Assembly (NCBI GenBank): GCA_030847615.1
Contig: JAUMIR010000014.1
Span: 15,848,501-15,912,500, forward strand
Origin: Gambelia wislizenii
Lineage: Eukaryota; Chordata; Lepidosauria; Squamata; Crotaphytidae
Direction of reading: 5' to 3'
DNA length: 64,000 nt
Position numbers and translations under genes: made by a program. This document shows positions 18,345-29,795 of this stretch, in pieces (the stretch's first letter is position 1; each line of letters begins with the position of its first letter). The notes below the pieces were generated by a model. That model did no database searches. It saw nothing but the letters and a program-made list of their open reading frames with translations, and was not told where the DNA came from.

Positions 18345-18845
18345 GAATCATAGAATCTTAGAGTTGGAAGAGACCACAAGGGCCATTTAGTCCAACCCCA
18401 TTCTGCCATGCAGGAGTACCCAATCAAAGCATTCCCAGTAGATGGCCATCCAGCCTCTGCTTAAAAACCTCCAAAGGAGATTCCACCACACTCCCAGGCA
18501 GTGTATTCCACTTCCAAGAAGCTCTTACTGTCAGAAAGTTCCTCCTAATGGAATCTCTTTTCCTATAGTTTGAGTCCATTGCTCTGTGTCCTAGTCTCTG
18601 GAGCAGTGGAAAACAAGTATAAAATAAGCTCAGTATGACATCCCTTCAAATATTAAAACATGGCCATCATATTACCTCGTAACCTTCTCTCCTCCAGTCT
18701 AAACATGCCCAGCTCCCTAACCTGCTCCTCATAGGGCATAATGGCTTCCAGACTTCCCACCATCTTGGTCACCCTCCTCTGGACACGCTCCAGCTTGTCA
18801 ATATCCTTCCAGGTGAGGTCTGACCATAGCAGACTACAGTACGGT
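18345..18845 (-). mobile_element. CR1 LINE 3' end
   Basis: Minus-strand CR1 terminus and C-terminal coding region up to the segment complementary to LVRPHLEYC (about 18800). Many indels. Confidence 0.88.
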
Positions 18846-20049
18846 AAGTGGAGTCATAATGACAGTCTCAGGATTTTGTTCAAAGCTGCTCTTTCTAATG
18901 GTTTTTCTGGTGAGACTTCTGTCTTTTAACACCTGCTTTTACCTTGCAGATGTTTTAAATGGCACACTAGGAAAGCTTTATCAGTTTAATATTGCTTTAA
19001 GTGCAAAAGGAAAAATGTTGGAGCAACAGACCACAGACTAGCACAGCTGAAATGGGCTTGATCACAGCTGTGGCTAGGCAGAAGGCTGACAATCAAACAC
19101 TTCTATATATCTGAACCACAGGATTCATTGTGTAGGGGTTGGGTTGTGAGGGGGAGTGTTGGTGGATTTTGGAAAAATTGCTGTTGAGTTTGTTAATTAG
19201 TTTTGCTGTGTATATACTGTATTTGTTCATACTGCAACTGAAGATAAAAGACCTCCAGATATCTTTGGCTGAACCTTGCTGCCCGTAAGTCTTTTTGTGT
19301 GTGAAAACGGGTCAGAGCTGTGAAAGCTGCTAGCTGAAGCCTTTGTTTTTGTGCCTTTCTGCTGTGCAGTTCTGCTGTTTGGCTACTCCTGGGTTAGTTT
19401 GTCCCCAGGCTGTGCCTGGTGCTTCTCAGTGAGCCTATACTGAGTAGACAAGCTTCACTTACTCTGCCTGTTAAGCTGTCATTACAGACACAAGAAACCA
19501 CCAAGAAGAAAAAAAAAGTTGGCAACCTAAAAACAGAATTTTGAGCAGCTAGAAAAAAGCATGGTATCAGATCACAGGGTGCAGATGTTTCAGCAGCAGC
19601 AAATTATACCAGCTCTGATTTTTTTAATGCTTTAACAGAAACTCCTCACATACCAGTGGAGCCAGCATGGTTTGAGTGTAGGACAAGACAAGACAAAACA
19701 AAAAACAAAGCCCCATACATATAGGGTAAACTGAAACGTAAAGAAATTGTTTGCAGTTCTTTAAATGGCAATGTTGTAAAAAGCCTGCTGTGAAGGAAGT
19801 GGTGGTTGTATCTTCCACATCAGTGGGTTGGTCAAGCTGCTTTGCTTTTTAGTCTGAACTTTAAAGGAGCTATGAACCCTATCCTCCCAACATTTTTCTG
19901 GTTGATTTAAGTGCTATCAAGAGCAGCCAAGTAGGTGCCAAGAGACTATGGTCTGTTTGAACACAACCAGTGTGTTTCCAAAAGAGGAAACTTGATATCT
20001 GTAGCTAAAGATGAACTTTTAAAAACTCATAAAGTCAGTACAGGAAGAC

Positions 20050-20165
20050 AACTACCATACCCTGAACACATACCATCTTGTCTGATTTTGGAAGTGAGGT
20101 ATGACTGAGGCTAGTTAATACTTGAATGAGAGGTCATCAGGGAACACCAGAGATCTCAAGTAGGT
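20050..20165 (+). mobile_element. 5S-rRNA-like SINE fragment
   Basis: CATACCATCTTGTCTGATTT, then GGAAGTGAGGTATGACTGAGG and ACTTGAATGAGAGGTCATC follow the order of 5S rRNA sequence (compare GATCTTGGAAGCTAAGCAGG at 37.2 kb). It is diverged and lacks the 3' part. Confidence 0.6.
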
Positions 20166-20169
20166 CTAT

Positions 20170-20765
20170 GAAACTAATGCGATTCTAGGCTGCATTAATA
20201 GTATAGTGTCTAGATCAAGAGAAGTAATAGTGCCACTGTATTCTGCTTTGGTCAGACCTCACCTGGAATACTGTGTCCAGTTCTGGGCACCACAATTCAG
20301 GAAGGATATTGAGAAGCTGGAACATGAACATGTCCAGAGGAAGGCAACTAAAACGGTTGGAGGTCTGGAAACAATGATGCCCTATGAGAAGTAGTTTAGG
20401 GAGCTGGGCATGTTTAGTCTGGAGAAGAGAAGGTAGAGAGGTGGCATGATAGCCGTGTTTAAATATTTGAAGGGATGTCATACTGAGGATGGAGCAAGTT
20501 TGTTTCTGTGGCTCCAGAGACTAGGACACAGAGCAATGGGTTCAAACTCCAGGAAAAGAGATTCCACCTAAACATTAGGAGGAGCTTCCTGACAGTAAAA
20601 GCTGGATTACACTGCTTGAGAGTATGGTGGATTCTCCTTCTTTGGAGGTTTTTAAACAGAGGCTGGATGGCCATCTGTTGGGAATGCTTTGATTGTTTAT
20701 TCCTGCATGGCAGGGGGTTGGACTGGATGGCCCTTGAGGTCTCTTCCAACTCTATGATTCTATGA
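20170..20765 (+). mobile_element. CR1 LINE, C-terminal region and 3' end
   Basis: Plus-strand CR1 from [23 protein letters not shown] codons through to TCTATGATTCTATG. Several frameshifts. Confidence 0.92.
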
Positions 20766-20799
20766 AATAATCCTGCCTGAAACACTGGACAGCAGTTGC

Positions 20800-21041
20800 T
20801 TGAAAAATATATAGAAACAGAATAGAATAGAAACTTTATTATGGTCATAGACCAGCACAGTTAAAAAGGGGATGCAGAATAAAAGTAAGGTAAAAACACA
20901 GGTTAAAAACAGGATAAAAGCAGTATTTAAAACATCCCTTCAGATTGCATAGCTCCACACTTCTACTGTGGAGGTCGCCTGACGAATTTTAACCACAGCT
21001 GCACAGAATCTGGCAACATTATATGTTGTTTCAGGATTGGT
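20800..21041 (-). mobile_element. Old LINE-like 3' end interrupted by CR1
   Basis: The segment ACTTTATTATGGTCATAGAC is an inverted poly(A)-signal-like tail, and the sequence seems to resume after the CR1 near 21520. Family not recognised. Confidence 0.4.
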
Positions 21042-21515
21042 CATAGAATCATAGAATTGTAGAGTTGGAAGAGACCACGAGGCCCATCCCGTCCAACCCC
21101 CTGCCACCCAGGAAATCTTGATCAAAGCATACCTGACAGATGGCCATCCAGCCTCTGTTTGAAGACCTCCAAGGAAGGAGACCCCACCACGCTCCAAGGG
21201 AGTGTGTTCCACTGCCGAACAGCTCTTACTGTCAGAAAGTTCCTCCTAATGTTGAGGTGGAATCTTTGTTCCTGGAGCTTGCATCTTTGCATCCATTGCT
21301 CCGTGTTCCAGTCTCTGGAGCAGCAGAAAACAAGCTTGCTCCATCCTCAATGTGACACCTCCTCAAATACTTAAACAGGGCTATCATATCGCCCCTTAAC
21401 CGTCTTTTTCCAGGCTAAACATGCCCAGCTCCCTAAGTCTTTCCCCATAAGGCATGGTTTCCAGACCTTTCACCATTTTAGTCGTCCTCCTCTGGACACG
21501 CTCCAATTTGCCAAT
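21042..21515 (-). mobile_element. CR1 LINE 3' end
   Basis: Minus-strand CR1 terminus, C-terminal coding region and part of the RT C-terminal domain, with one 6-bp repeat insertion near 21280. Confidence 0.92.
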
Positions 21516-21690
21516 ATCCTTTATGTCTAAAAGCAACAGAGTGTTGTAGAGTGATACAACCTTGTCCATGTCAGACTCTTGAGAAGGTCAGCTGCAGGTT
21601 CCTGCAGCCCTTATTTACAAAATAATTGATATAGGTACGAGCTCATGCTTTATGGCTTGCTTATGATATGCCTCTTTGTTTATGATCAAG

Positions 21691-21838
21691 GAACATTGAA
21701 GAAATCCTTGCAGCCAAAGGGGAGAAGGTGAGGCGTGTGGTTGGTGAAGATGCCCTAGAACTCCTACTGAAAGACCCTGAGGTAGCAGAATCCCCATGTC
21801 AGCACCTAGAAGGAGGTGGAGAAAAAGACCTCAAATGA
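21691..21838 (+). CDS. DNLZ: DNLZ terminal coding exon
   Basis: The first base completes arginine 126 (CG+G), and 48 codons follow before TGA at 21836-21838. The start NIEEILAAKGEKVRRV continues directly from the zinc ribbon in the known DNLZ order, then come GEDALELLLKDPEVAE and a variable lysine/glutamate-rich tail ending GGGEKDLK. With exons 1 and 2 the coding length is 525 nt (174 aa). The variable tail is usual for the family. The splice phase and family match make this exon secure despite the weak acceptor. Confidence 0.95.
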
Positions 21839-22420
21839 CTGGATTGCACTACTCTGGGATCAAAGATTCAAAAACACCTATTGATCACTTCTTATTTCAG
21901 CAGAGACTTCTTTTTGTTGTTGTTGAAGAAAGGACTTCATTAATGTTGCCTCAGCTTAATGTGTCCCATCCCACCTTTTGGCCTGTCATTTCCTGATAAA
22001 AGCTTTTTCCACCTGGAAAGGATGTAAGTCTTACCATTTGATTTGTTTGAGCTACATTAGGATTGGGAGTATGTGGGTGAATGAGTATTGTCATGTATTG
22101 GGAGAACCAACGTGGTGTAATGGTTATGGTGCTGGATTGGGATTGGGGAGATCCAGGCTCATATTGACACTCACACATTTTTTGACCTAGGGCCAGCCTT
22201 GGTTTCTCTCTCTGCTTTGACTTTGCAGGGCTTTTGTGAGGATAACACAAGGAGACAGTGAGCACCATGTGTACTATCTTGAGCTCTTCAGGGGGAAAAA
22301 GACAGGATATTAGTGTTATTGTGTAAATAACACTATTGCAGTTGATTGATGCTCTGGGGGATCCTGCCTGTCTACATGGCTGCTAAAATGAATTTGGTTA
22401 GCTTCCGATAATTAAAGATG
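21839..22420 (+). other. DNLZ: Probable DNLZ 3' UTR
   Basis: No canonical AATAAA was seen in the first ~770 bases after the stop. ATTAAA occurs at 22411-22416 and AATAAA at 22617-22622, so the transcript end is uncertain. A tRNA-SINE-like stretch (AACCAACGTGGTGTAATGGT) starts near 22105. Confidence 0.45.
22103..22290 (+). mobile_element. Diverged tRNA-derived SINE
   Basis: Head GAACCAACGTGGTGTAATGG and TGGATTGGGATTGGGGAGAT match the family in outline. The 3' half is weak. Confidence 0.55.
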
Positions 22421-22580
22421 ACTATCATATCACCTCTCAGTCTTCTCTTCTCCAAACTAACCATACCCAGCTCCGTAAATTGTTCCTCATAGGTTTGGTT
22501 TCCAGAACTTTCAGCTTTCTTGAACTATGATGCGCAGAACTGGACACACTATTTCAGGTGAGTTCTGATCAAAACATAAA
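22415..22580 (-). mobile_element. Old CR1 fragment
   Basis: Minus strand, complement of the C-terminal region: ATCATATCACCTCTCAGTC, CATACCCAGCTCCGTAAAT and GAACTGGACACACTATTTCA. More diverged than the other CR1 copies. Confidence 0.75.
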
Positions 22581-22667
22581 AGAGTTGTACTGCTACTTCT
22601 CTTGATTTCCAGTAACAATAAAATGTAAGCTGCTGCTTCCAATTACCAGTTTCTAGTATATTTACTT

Positions 22668-22885
22668 CTTTCAACAGACAGTCGGAAAGAGATCATTAAA
22701 CAGTCAGTCTGTGAACCCCTAGAAAGGAATGCTGTGACTACTAAGAGTCAGCATAGGTTTCTCAAAAGGCGGTAAGGCCAGACTAATTTCTTTTTAAAGA
22801 GTTACAGGCTTGATAGATTGGGGGAATGTTGTGGGTGTAGTATATCTTGATTTCAGTAAGATCCTCCACGATATTCTTGTAGATA
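22668..22885 (+). mobile_element. CR1 fragment, left arm of an inverted pair
   Basis: RT-region sequence including TTAAACAGTCAGTCTGTGAA and AAAGGAATGCTGTGACTAC, on the plus strand. The same segment occurs inverted at about 23390-23565. Confidence 0.85.
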
Positions 22886-22899
22886 CTGTATAACTGTTG

Positions 22900-23600
22900 A
22901 TGCAGTCTAGAATTGCAGTGGCTTGTTTGGCCACTGCATCACACTGGTGACTCATGTTTAGCTTGTGATCTACAAAGACCCTTGGATCTTTCTTTCATGT
23001 ACTGTTATCAAGCCAGGTGTCATTTGTCCTATACTTGTGCATTTCATTTTCCCTGCCTAAATGTAGTGCCCCCTCTAATTTGGCATCATCTGCAGATTTG
23101 ATATATATGCCCTCCTTTACATCATCCAAGTAATTTAAAAAATGTTGAACAACATTGGGTCCAGGACAGAACTCCAACCTACCTCACTTAGTCACTTCTC
23201 TCCAGGATGAAGAGGACCATTGGTATGCATTCCTTGGATTTTGGCCACCAACGAATTACAAATCCACCTAACATTATCACTGTTTAGTCCACATTTCACT
23301 ACCTTGTCTATAAGAGTATTGTGGGGGACCTTCTCAAGAACCTCACTGAAATAAAGTTATACTACACCCACAGCATTCCCCCAATCTATCAAGTCTGTAA
23401 GTCTTTAAAAAGAGATTAGTCTGGCCTTACTGCTCTTTGAGAAACCTATGCTGGCTTTTAGTAGTCACAGCATTCCTTTCTAGGGGTTCACAGACTGACT
23501 GTTTAATGATCTCTTCTAGAACCTTTCCTATTGTCTGTTGAAAGAAGTAAATGTTCTAGAAACTGGTAATTAGAAGAAGCTTACATTTTATTGTTACTGG
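22900..23600 (-). mobile_element. CR1 fragment, right arm of an inverted pair
   Basis: Minus-strand RT region, longer than the plus-strand arm (complement of the KSADDAKLEG-like catalytic area near 23090 and of the GVPQG area near 23180). It shares about 200 bp with the left arm. Confidence 0.85.
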
Positions 23601-23853
23601 AAATCTAGTCTGAGATGGATCAGAAGGGGGAACATTTAACCTAATTTACAAAAGAGTTTTGTAAATGCAAGGGTATGTTAGCAGCCATTATGGAGATGTG
23701 GTTGCCCCTTCTGTCTAGAAGGAGGATGACAGCCCCCTCTTTTTCTTTTTTGGAAAAAAAGCAGGAAATTAGTAAAACATAAGATAGCAGCAATCCACAT
23801 AGCAACTAGAGTGGGAAAGATACTTGAGTCTACCTGGCTAGTTTTCTGTGTAT

Positions 23854-24105
23854 AGTAGGATCCCCATATCCACTGGGGTTTGGTGCTTGGGAGGGCGTGG
23901 ATACTGAAAACCGTGGATAATAGTGAAAACCATTGAAAATAATGGGACTTCTGGTTTAAAATACCATAGAGTTGTCTTGGAGGACCTAGAAAATGACTAG
24001 AGAGCACACATTTTCTAGGAAGACGTTATGGTCAGTGTGCTGTTTTGTGTCCTGTGGATAATTGAATCAGTGGATAATGAATCAGTGGATATGGGGGTCC
24101 TACTC
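23854..24105 (+). mobile_element. Tigger/pogo-like MITE (family B)
   Basis: AGTAGGATCCCCATATCCAC at the left and GGATATGGGGGTCCTACT at the right. The interior is a diverged palindrome. Confidence 0.85.
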
Positions 24106-25080
24106 TATTTCTCCACATGGTTAAGGTTACTTGTGACATTTTATTTGGGAAGGTCATCCCTCATGGTTAAAATCTATTTAGCAAGGAGCAGGTTGGCTTG
24201 GTTTTCAATGACATCTTGGCTGCATATAGGTTAGGGAGATTTTAGGTAGAAGAAAGTTCTGCCATGGTGTGAGGATCGCAGCCATTCTGTGGTTCTACTT
24301 TGCTCTTGTGCCTGGGCTGTGTGTTATTTCCATCTCTGCTGGGCCTGGTATACAGACCTAGATAGCAACATTTAACCAGAGGGCCACTTAGGTTGCCACT
24401 CACCTCCAAGAGGTAAGAAGGTTGCAAAGGGACAAATGAGGGGGAGGCATCTGGCTTGTGGCGGCCCCCGAATGGGAAAAATAGGTTTCATCTCAGATTG
24501 AAATTTACAGGACGTAGAGCGTGCAGAGCCAACACATCCATTACTTTCATTCTGGGTAGATGCAAAGATCGATGAGATGGAGCTATCCAAATTTGAGTGC
24601 CCTTGGGGGGCAAGGAAGGGGAGGGGAGTGAGTGGCCAAGTTCCACTCTGAATCTATGATGTAGTCAGGAAGCATTAGGAATCCCAAGGTGGTCTTCAGA
24701 ACTACCTTGGTCTTTGGTTCTTAGAAAAAAATCTGTTTAGATGGTTAATATTTTCCAGAAATAAGTAGACCCCTTCTTGCTCTGCTTCTGTATTCTCCTT
24801 GGAAATAATGTATGCAGGAGCGGGGGTGCGAGAAATACCTCATAAGCATATATAGTTATGCTTCTGAAGGAACGCTTCCCTGCTGAGGAAAGATGTCTGG
24901 CTGAGCAAAGCAAGGCATGAACCAAATTAGGCCAGGACACAAGAGAGCACTAAAGACTTCAGTTGTATATGTATGCTATAGGAAAGTCTTAATGAATGTT
25001 GTATACATGGAAGGTTGTTGTGTGTTCTGTGTATCAAAGAACTGTCACATGGGTTCTTGCTAGTCATCATCGAGTCTGCT
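24106..25080. other. Unannotated intergenic stretch
   Basis: Between DNLZ and the GPSM1 3' region. I see no gene and no named repeat. Confidence 0.45.
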
Positions 25081-25085
25081 TCAAC

Positions 25086-25255
25086 TTAGAATCATAGAAT
25101 TGTAGAGTTGGAAGAGACCACAAGGGCCATCCAGTCCAACCCCCTACCATGCACAATCAATGATTGTGCCATACACAATCAAAACACTCCCGGCAGATGG
25201 CCATCCAGCCTCTGTTTAAAGACCTCCAAGGAAGGAGGCCCCACCACGCTCCAAA
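25086..25255 (-). mobile_element. CR1 LINE 3' end, short
   Basis: Minus-strand CR1 terminus, with CCATGCACAATCAATGATTG showing a small internal duplication, ending at CCACCACGCTCC. Confidence 0.88.
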
Positions 25256-25689
25256 CGACTTACGGCGACCGTATGAATCATAGACCTCCAAGACATCCTG
25301 TTGTCAACAGCCCTGCTCAGGTCCTACATACTCAGGGCTCCTTGACTGAATCAACCCATCTGTAATGCTTCTGTAATTTCCATCTTCTTTTCCTCCTGCC
25401 TCCCACTTGACTAAGCACTATTGTGTTTTCTGATGTGTCATGTCATCATGATATGGCCAAAGTATGATAGCCTCAGTCTAGCCATTTTGGATCCTAGGGA
25501 ATACAGGCTTGATTTGCTCTAGGACCCCTTTAGTGGTCATTTGGGCAGTTCATAGTATCCGTACTATGCTCCATAGTATCCGTACTCCAGCATCCCATTT
25601 AAAACAAGCTGATTCTTTTCCTTTCAGCTTTCTTCACTGTCTAGCTTTCACAACCATATGTAGAAATGAGAAATCTGTGCTTCAGTTGT
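25256..25689 (-). mobile_element. RTE-like LINE 3' region
   Basis: Plus-strand words GACCTCCAAGACATCCTGTT, CATGATATGGCCAAAGTATG and GCTTTCACAACCATATGTAG are the complement of the C-terminal coding part and 3' end of a widespread vertebrate RTE-type LINE (recognised from memory). Other fragments lie at 36.84 and 53.71 kb. Confidence 0.65.
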
Positions 25690-25888
25690 AGAGTGGGTCC
25701 TTGGTATCCACAGGGGTTTGGTTCCAGGACCCCATATAGATGCTCAAGTCCTATTATGTACAATGGCATAGTAAAACGGTGTCCCTCATATAAAATGGCA
25801 AAAAACAAGGTTTGCTTTTTGGCTTAAAAATATATATATATATTTTAAGCCATGGATTGTTGAATTGGTGGATATGGAGGGCCAATTG
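25690..25888 (+). mobile_element. Tigger/pogo-like MITE (family A)
   Basis: AGAGTGGGTCCTTGGTATCC to GGATATGGAGGGCCAATTG, with internal GGTTCCAGGACCCC and ACGGTGTCCCTCATA. Confidence 0.82.
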
Positions 25889-28130
25889 TATACACAGCTT
25901 GGATATACAACCCTATGAGATTATTGAGTGGGGCGACTGGCCCAGGGGTTTGTTTTATAGCTCCATATGAGATGAAACCTAGGTCTCCCAAGTCCCATTC
26001 TAGCCACTGCATTATCTTTAGGAGAGACCTGCTATGTTGGAAATCTTAAAACGGGCTTCTTTAGTTCAGGACGGGGTGGCAGTGAGTCCAAAGGCAAAGC
26101 ACATAATCCTCACTTGCTCTAGTCCTGAGATACTCATAGAGGTTCTTAACTAGTGCCTCAGAGCCAAATCTAAACAACCACTATACCTGGTTTGTTATAT
26201 TCAAAGGGACCAAAATGTGTGTTTTCAAGTCTTGCCTCGCCCCCGCCCCCCAAATCCTGCTAGTGGGCCATGGATGAATCCTTGTGTATGTAAAGTGGTT
26301 GCCCAACACACATTGTTGTCAGTTTCCCTTTCGTTGGCTGTTGCAGAGATGACCACTCCACCATTCAGTCTTGCAAGGATGGCTAGATGCCGGATCTATG
26401 TGTAGACAGCCCTGTGATGTCATGGGTTTGTATAAAAAAATGTTGCCTGATTTGTGCGAATATGAAGTAAGTAGCTGTTGGGAAGAGGGGGAGAATGGAG
26501 TGTTGAAGTGAATGCAGATTGGTGGGATGTGAGGAGATTTGCATGAGATAGTTGGAGTTTCAGTTTGAGTGAAGCGCAATTTAGCTTGTAGTTTGAGCCA
26601 GCAGCAGTAAGAAAAAGTGTTTGAGTGGGGTTTGGGTTAGACTAGGGCTGGAGTGAGAGAAAGGAATTTGAGTGATTGGTAAGGTCTGATTTAGCCTGAA
26701 AGCAGACTGTGGTGTTTAAAATGTTACATATAAATAAATCTGTTTTTATTTTTTAACTATTGTAAATAAGCATTTGTTTTTGTGTTTATACACTTGTAAC
26801 CTCTAGAATTGCTATCATTCTGAGAGCTGGGTTTCAGACAAGGTGTCTGTGATGGCAGCATTGAAGATGGAAGGGTGTTGTTCTGTTGGGGATAAAAGTA
26901 ATACAAATCCTCATAGAAACCTTGAGGGCATTTAGACTGACCCCACAGTTGATGTCACACAAGGGGGAGAAGAGGAAGTCCTTACGTGTAGTAGAGGTAG
27001 GGGTCAGAGAAAGCCCCCACAATGAGTTTTGTCATTTAAGTCTTCATGTTTGGCAAGTTAAGTATAAGGACCCTATAATGATAGGATGTGGTACTGGTGT
27101 GATTGCCTGAGTGGAAAAAAACCCAGTTGGTGGTCCCAATAGTGGGCTATAAGTTGAAATCTCCACAACCCTTCTTTCCCCCTCCCCAAGTGGTAGGAAT
27201 GCAACAAATATTAAAAGGAGAGAAAGATAAAGGATCTTTTGCATTTTTCTTTTTTTCCCAAGGGGAAGGGGAAAGTAATTTAGCATTTAGAAGACAGGGA
27301 TGTGCCACCATGTTCCAGGGAGACAACAGTCTGGTCTGTGCTGGCCAACCTGGGGCGGAGACACAGCCATGAAAGGAGGAAAATTCAAGATGCCTGAGAA
27401 GCAGCCGGGATGACAGGTAAGCGTTTGCTAAAACCCTCTTTTAAGAGCATCCTTGGCACCCAGAATATGGAAAGGGGGAGAAGGTGGCAGAATAATTTCA
27501 CCCATTGATCCTAAGGTATGATTTACCCACAATAGGCATTTTTTGGCCTCTTGCTGACCAGATGCTGCAAGGGAAGGACGAGAAAGCTCTCAGGTCTCCC
27601 AAGAACGTCTCACTTGATGTATAGGTGGGAACTCTGGCCCATAGGCTGTGTGCACCTCTCAAAGGTGTTCCCCCCCATACCCTCGGCCCTCCAGCAAAAC
27701 CAGGAGTAGGGAGGGGGCAAGTGGCATTCCTAAAAGCTTTTAGAAGTGGCAATTCATGTTTTAAACATGTCCAGAACACCCACCCCTTTTAAAATGTGAA
27801 GCTGCAATCCAGCATCCCCTCAGCGTCGCATAAATATCCATGTGCGCCAGTCTATGCAGCCCCCAAGCAGAACAGCAACATTGTGTACCACTCCAATGAC
27901 TAGATGCCGTTGTGCAGTCCCAGTGTGCAGTGATGAACAGCTCTTCTTCCAGCGCTGTCCTGCTGGACATGTTGTTGCACTGTGACAAACCATCTGCCCT
28001 GCATGTATAACGTGACTGATGCATGCATACGACACTAATAGGGTGCCAGCTTTAGAAAAGCAATTTTTGAGCCCATATTGGAAGATGACCTGTGTCCACT
28101 TCTGATTGTGTTGTGAGAATAAAAACTCCA
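25889..28130. other. Intergenic stretch, largely unannotated
   Basis: About 26430-26830 is LTR-like in texture (ATAAATAAATCTG after a G-rich stretch), but I could not find a matching second repeat. The minus-strand frame at 27820-28200 (126 codons) is not recognised. No exon is claimed. Confidence 0.4.
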
Positions 28131-28151
28131 AAAAAGTTTGGGCCACAAAAT

Positions 28152-28157
28152 GTTTAT
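28152..28157 (-). terminator. GPSM1: Candidate GPSM1 poly(A) signal AATAAA
   Basis: On the minus strand TTTAATAAACATTTTG is followed about 30 nt downstream by the T-rich sequence TTTTTTGGAGTTTTTATTC. It would give a 3' UTR of about 3.7 kb. Other signals may be used instead. Confidence 0.35.
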
Positions 28158-28449
28158 TAAACACCTCCCCCCACACCCCGTTATCTATATATGAGTTCAT
28201 TTGGCAGCTCTTTAATTTTTGTTAGGGGGGAAAATACTACATGGATTATATTGTGTTCACCTCCCCACCGTAAAAGTACACCAAACACACTTGGGGAAAA
28301 AAATAAATTAGCAAATACATTCAAGTATATAAGCAAAGATCTCCTATCAGGCAGCAGCAGGTCCAATTCTAGTCTGTTCAGTTCCTTGCTGCCTGGGAGG
28401 GTGAGGGGCAAAGAAAAGCCAAGCTGCATTCGATCTGGTTCTCCTCACT

Positions 28450-28540
28450 GTAGAATCACAGAATCTTAAAAGGGTTGGAAAGGGCCACAAGGGCCATCTA
28501 GTCCACCCCTTACCATTCAGGAATCCCCAACTAAAGCACT
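28450..28540 (-). mobile_element. Eroded CR1 3' end
   Basis: AGAATCACAGAATCTTAAAA then GGGCCACAAGGGCCATCTAG, on the minus strand. Confidence 0.7.
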
Positions 28541-29682
28541 CCTGAAAGATTCTCAGCTAACCAGCCTAAACCCAGCTGGTTATATGAAGAGATGGGCAGT
28601 TCCCAAATGGTCCTTCTGCTCTGGTGAACCTATTGGGTCTGGGGGCCAGTGGCACATGATCTGCGATCAATGGAAAGTAACTTCAGAAGCAGAGAAGGCT
28701 GATACTGCTTGGGTGCAAGCAAGAGTGGTTGACTGCACTACTAGGCCATTAATGGCTGGTTCTTTAGGGAGGAAAATGGGCTTTAGGGCCTGGTGTAGAG
28801 TCGTTTGCTGAGGCTCAGTCCCGATCTCCGCACCCAGGCATGTATTTTTGGCTTTCATCTGGAGAATGGGTGGGCAGGCCGGCCCTGCAACAGGAACAAT
28901 TTCTTACCGGACATTGCTGGTGCAGCAAAATCAGGGCTTTGAGGCGCAGTTGGCCAAACAGCTCATTAATTTCTCTGAATCGTGGGTTTAGATTCATGGC
29001 CAAACCTTTTTGGCAAGGCATGGTTAGAGGATGATGAGAGATGTTTTGCTGTTGAGCTGCTGGCCTAGAGAGCTATTCAGAGCTGGGAAAAGCTTTTGGC
29101 CTGCAGCATCCCTAACTTTTTAATAATCATGATTTAGCAAATAGCCTTCAGGCTCTGCCCTGCATCTCTCTGGCAGGTAATAGCAGAATCTTCCATCACA
29201 CCGGCAGAGTCTCTGCCAGTGTATTTAGGTGGTGGAGGCTGTTCCTTCTGCTTGGATGCTCCCCCTGGTACACAATTCCAGCATTGGGGCTGCCAGCCAC
29301 AGCTCTGTCTCCCTGGCCACTGACTGGCTGTGGGTTTGGGCTTATCTGGGCTGCTCTTGAGCAAGGAGTAGCAGCCTCTGCACCAGCACAACACTACTGC
29401 TCCTTCCTCCTTCAGTGCTCAAGAGCCGCTTGGACCTGCCTGGGCATACCTCTGCAAGCCAATCAAAGTCCAGGGAGATGGAGCTGCTCCTGTCTGCTGT
29501 TGGGCACTAGAGTGGGCAGCCTTGCAGAGGTACTGGATACCTCCTCCCGCAAGGTCTGAAAAGGTGCGTAAGCAGGCATTAACCCACCTGTGTAACGTCA
29601 CTAGGGTGATAACAGCTAGTATGTCCAAAAAGAGCCAGCCCGGTTCTGTAGTTTGGTTGTCAAACTAGGCTCCGGGGGTCAG

Positions 29683-29795
29683 AACTTAGAAAAGTGACTC
29701 TCTGGACTACTGTTCCCAGAATCCCCCAGCCATCATGGAAATGCTGGCTGGGTGATTCTGGGAACAAAAGTCTTTCCCAAACTGTCTCTCCCAGA
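29683..29795. mobile_element. Hairpin MITE (CCCAGAATCCCCCAGCC type)
   Basis: The left arm GTTCCCAGAATCCCCCAGCC and the right arm GGCTGGGTGATTCTGGGAAC are inverted around a short loop. Relatives occur at 37.33, 41.85 and 59.34 kb. Confidence 0.75.

Larger units (their letters stand above)
18280..21690 (+). other. DNLZ: DNLZ intron 2
   Basis: Between the GTGAGC donor and the TGATCAAG acceptor. It contains three CR1 3' ends and a 5S-like SINE. The part from about 18845 to 20050 has no repeat I can name; around 19090-19340 it is LTR-like in texture (TATA-like GTATATACTG) but no paired terminal repeat was found. The acceptor has a weak pyrimidine tract. Confidence 0.88.

Noticed and set aside
26430..26830. 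Solo LTR
   Set aside because: The texture is suggestive (TATA-like and poly(A)-like words), but no terminal TG...CA pair with flanking duplication and no second copy were found.
27820..28200. 126-codon minus-strand frame as a gene or transposase
   Set aside because: No catalytic motif or family resemblance was seen; open length alone is not enough in this composition.
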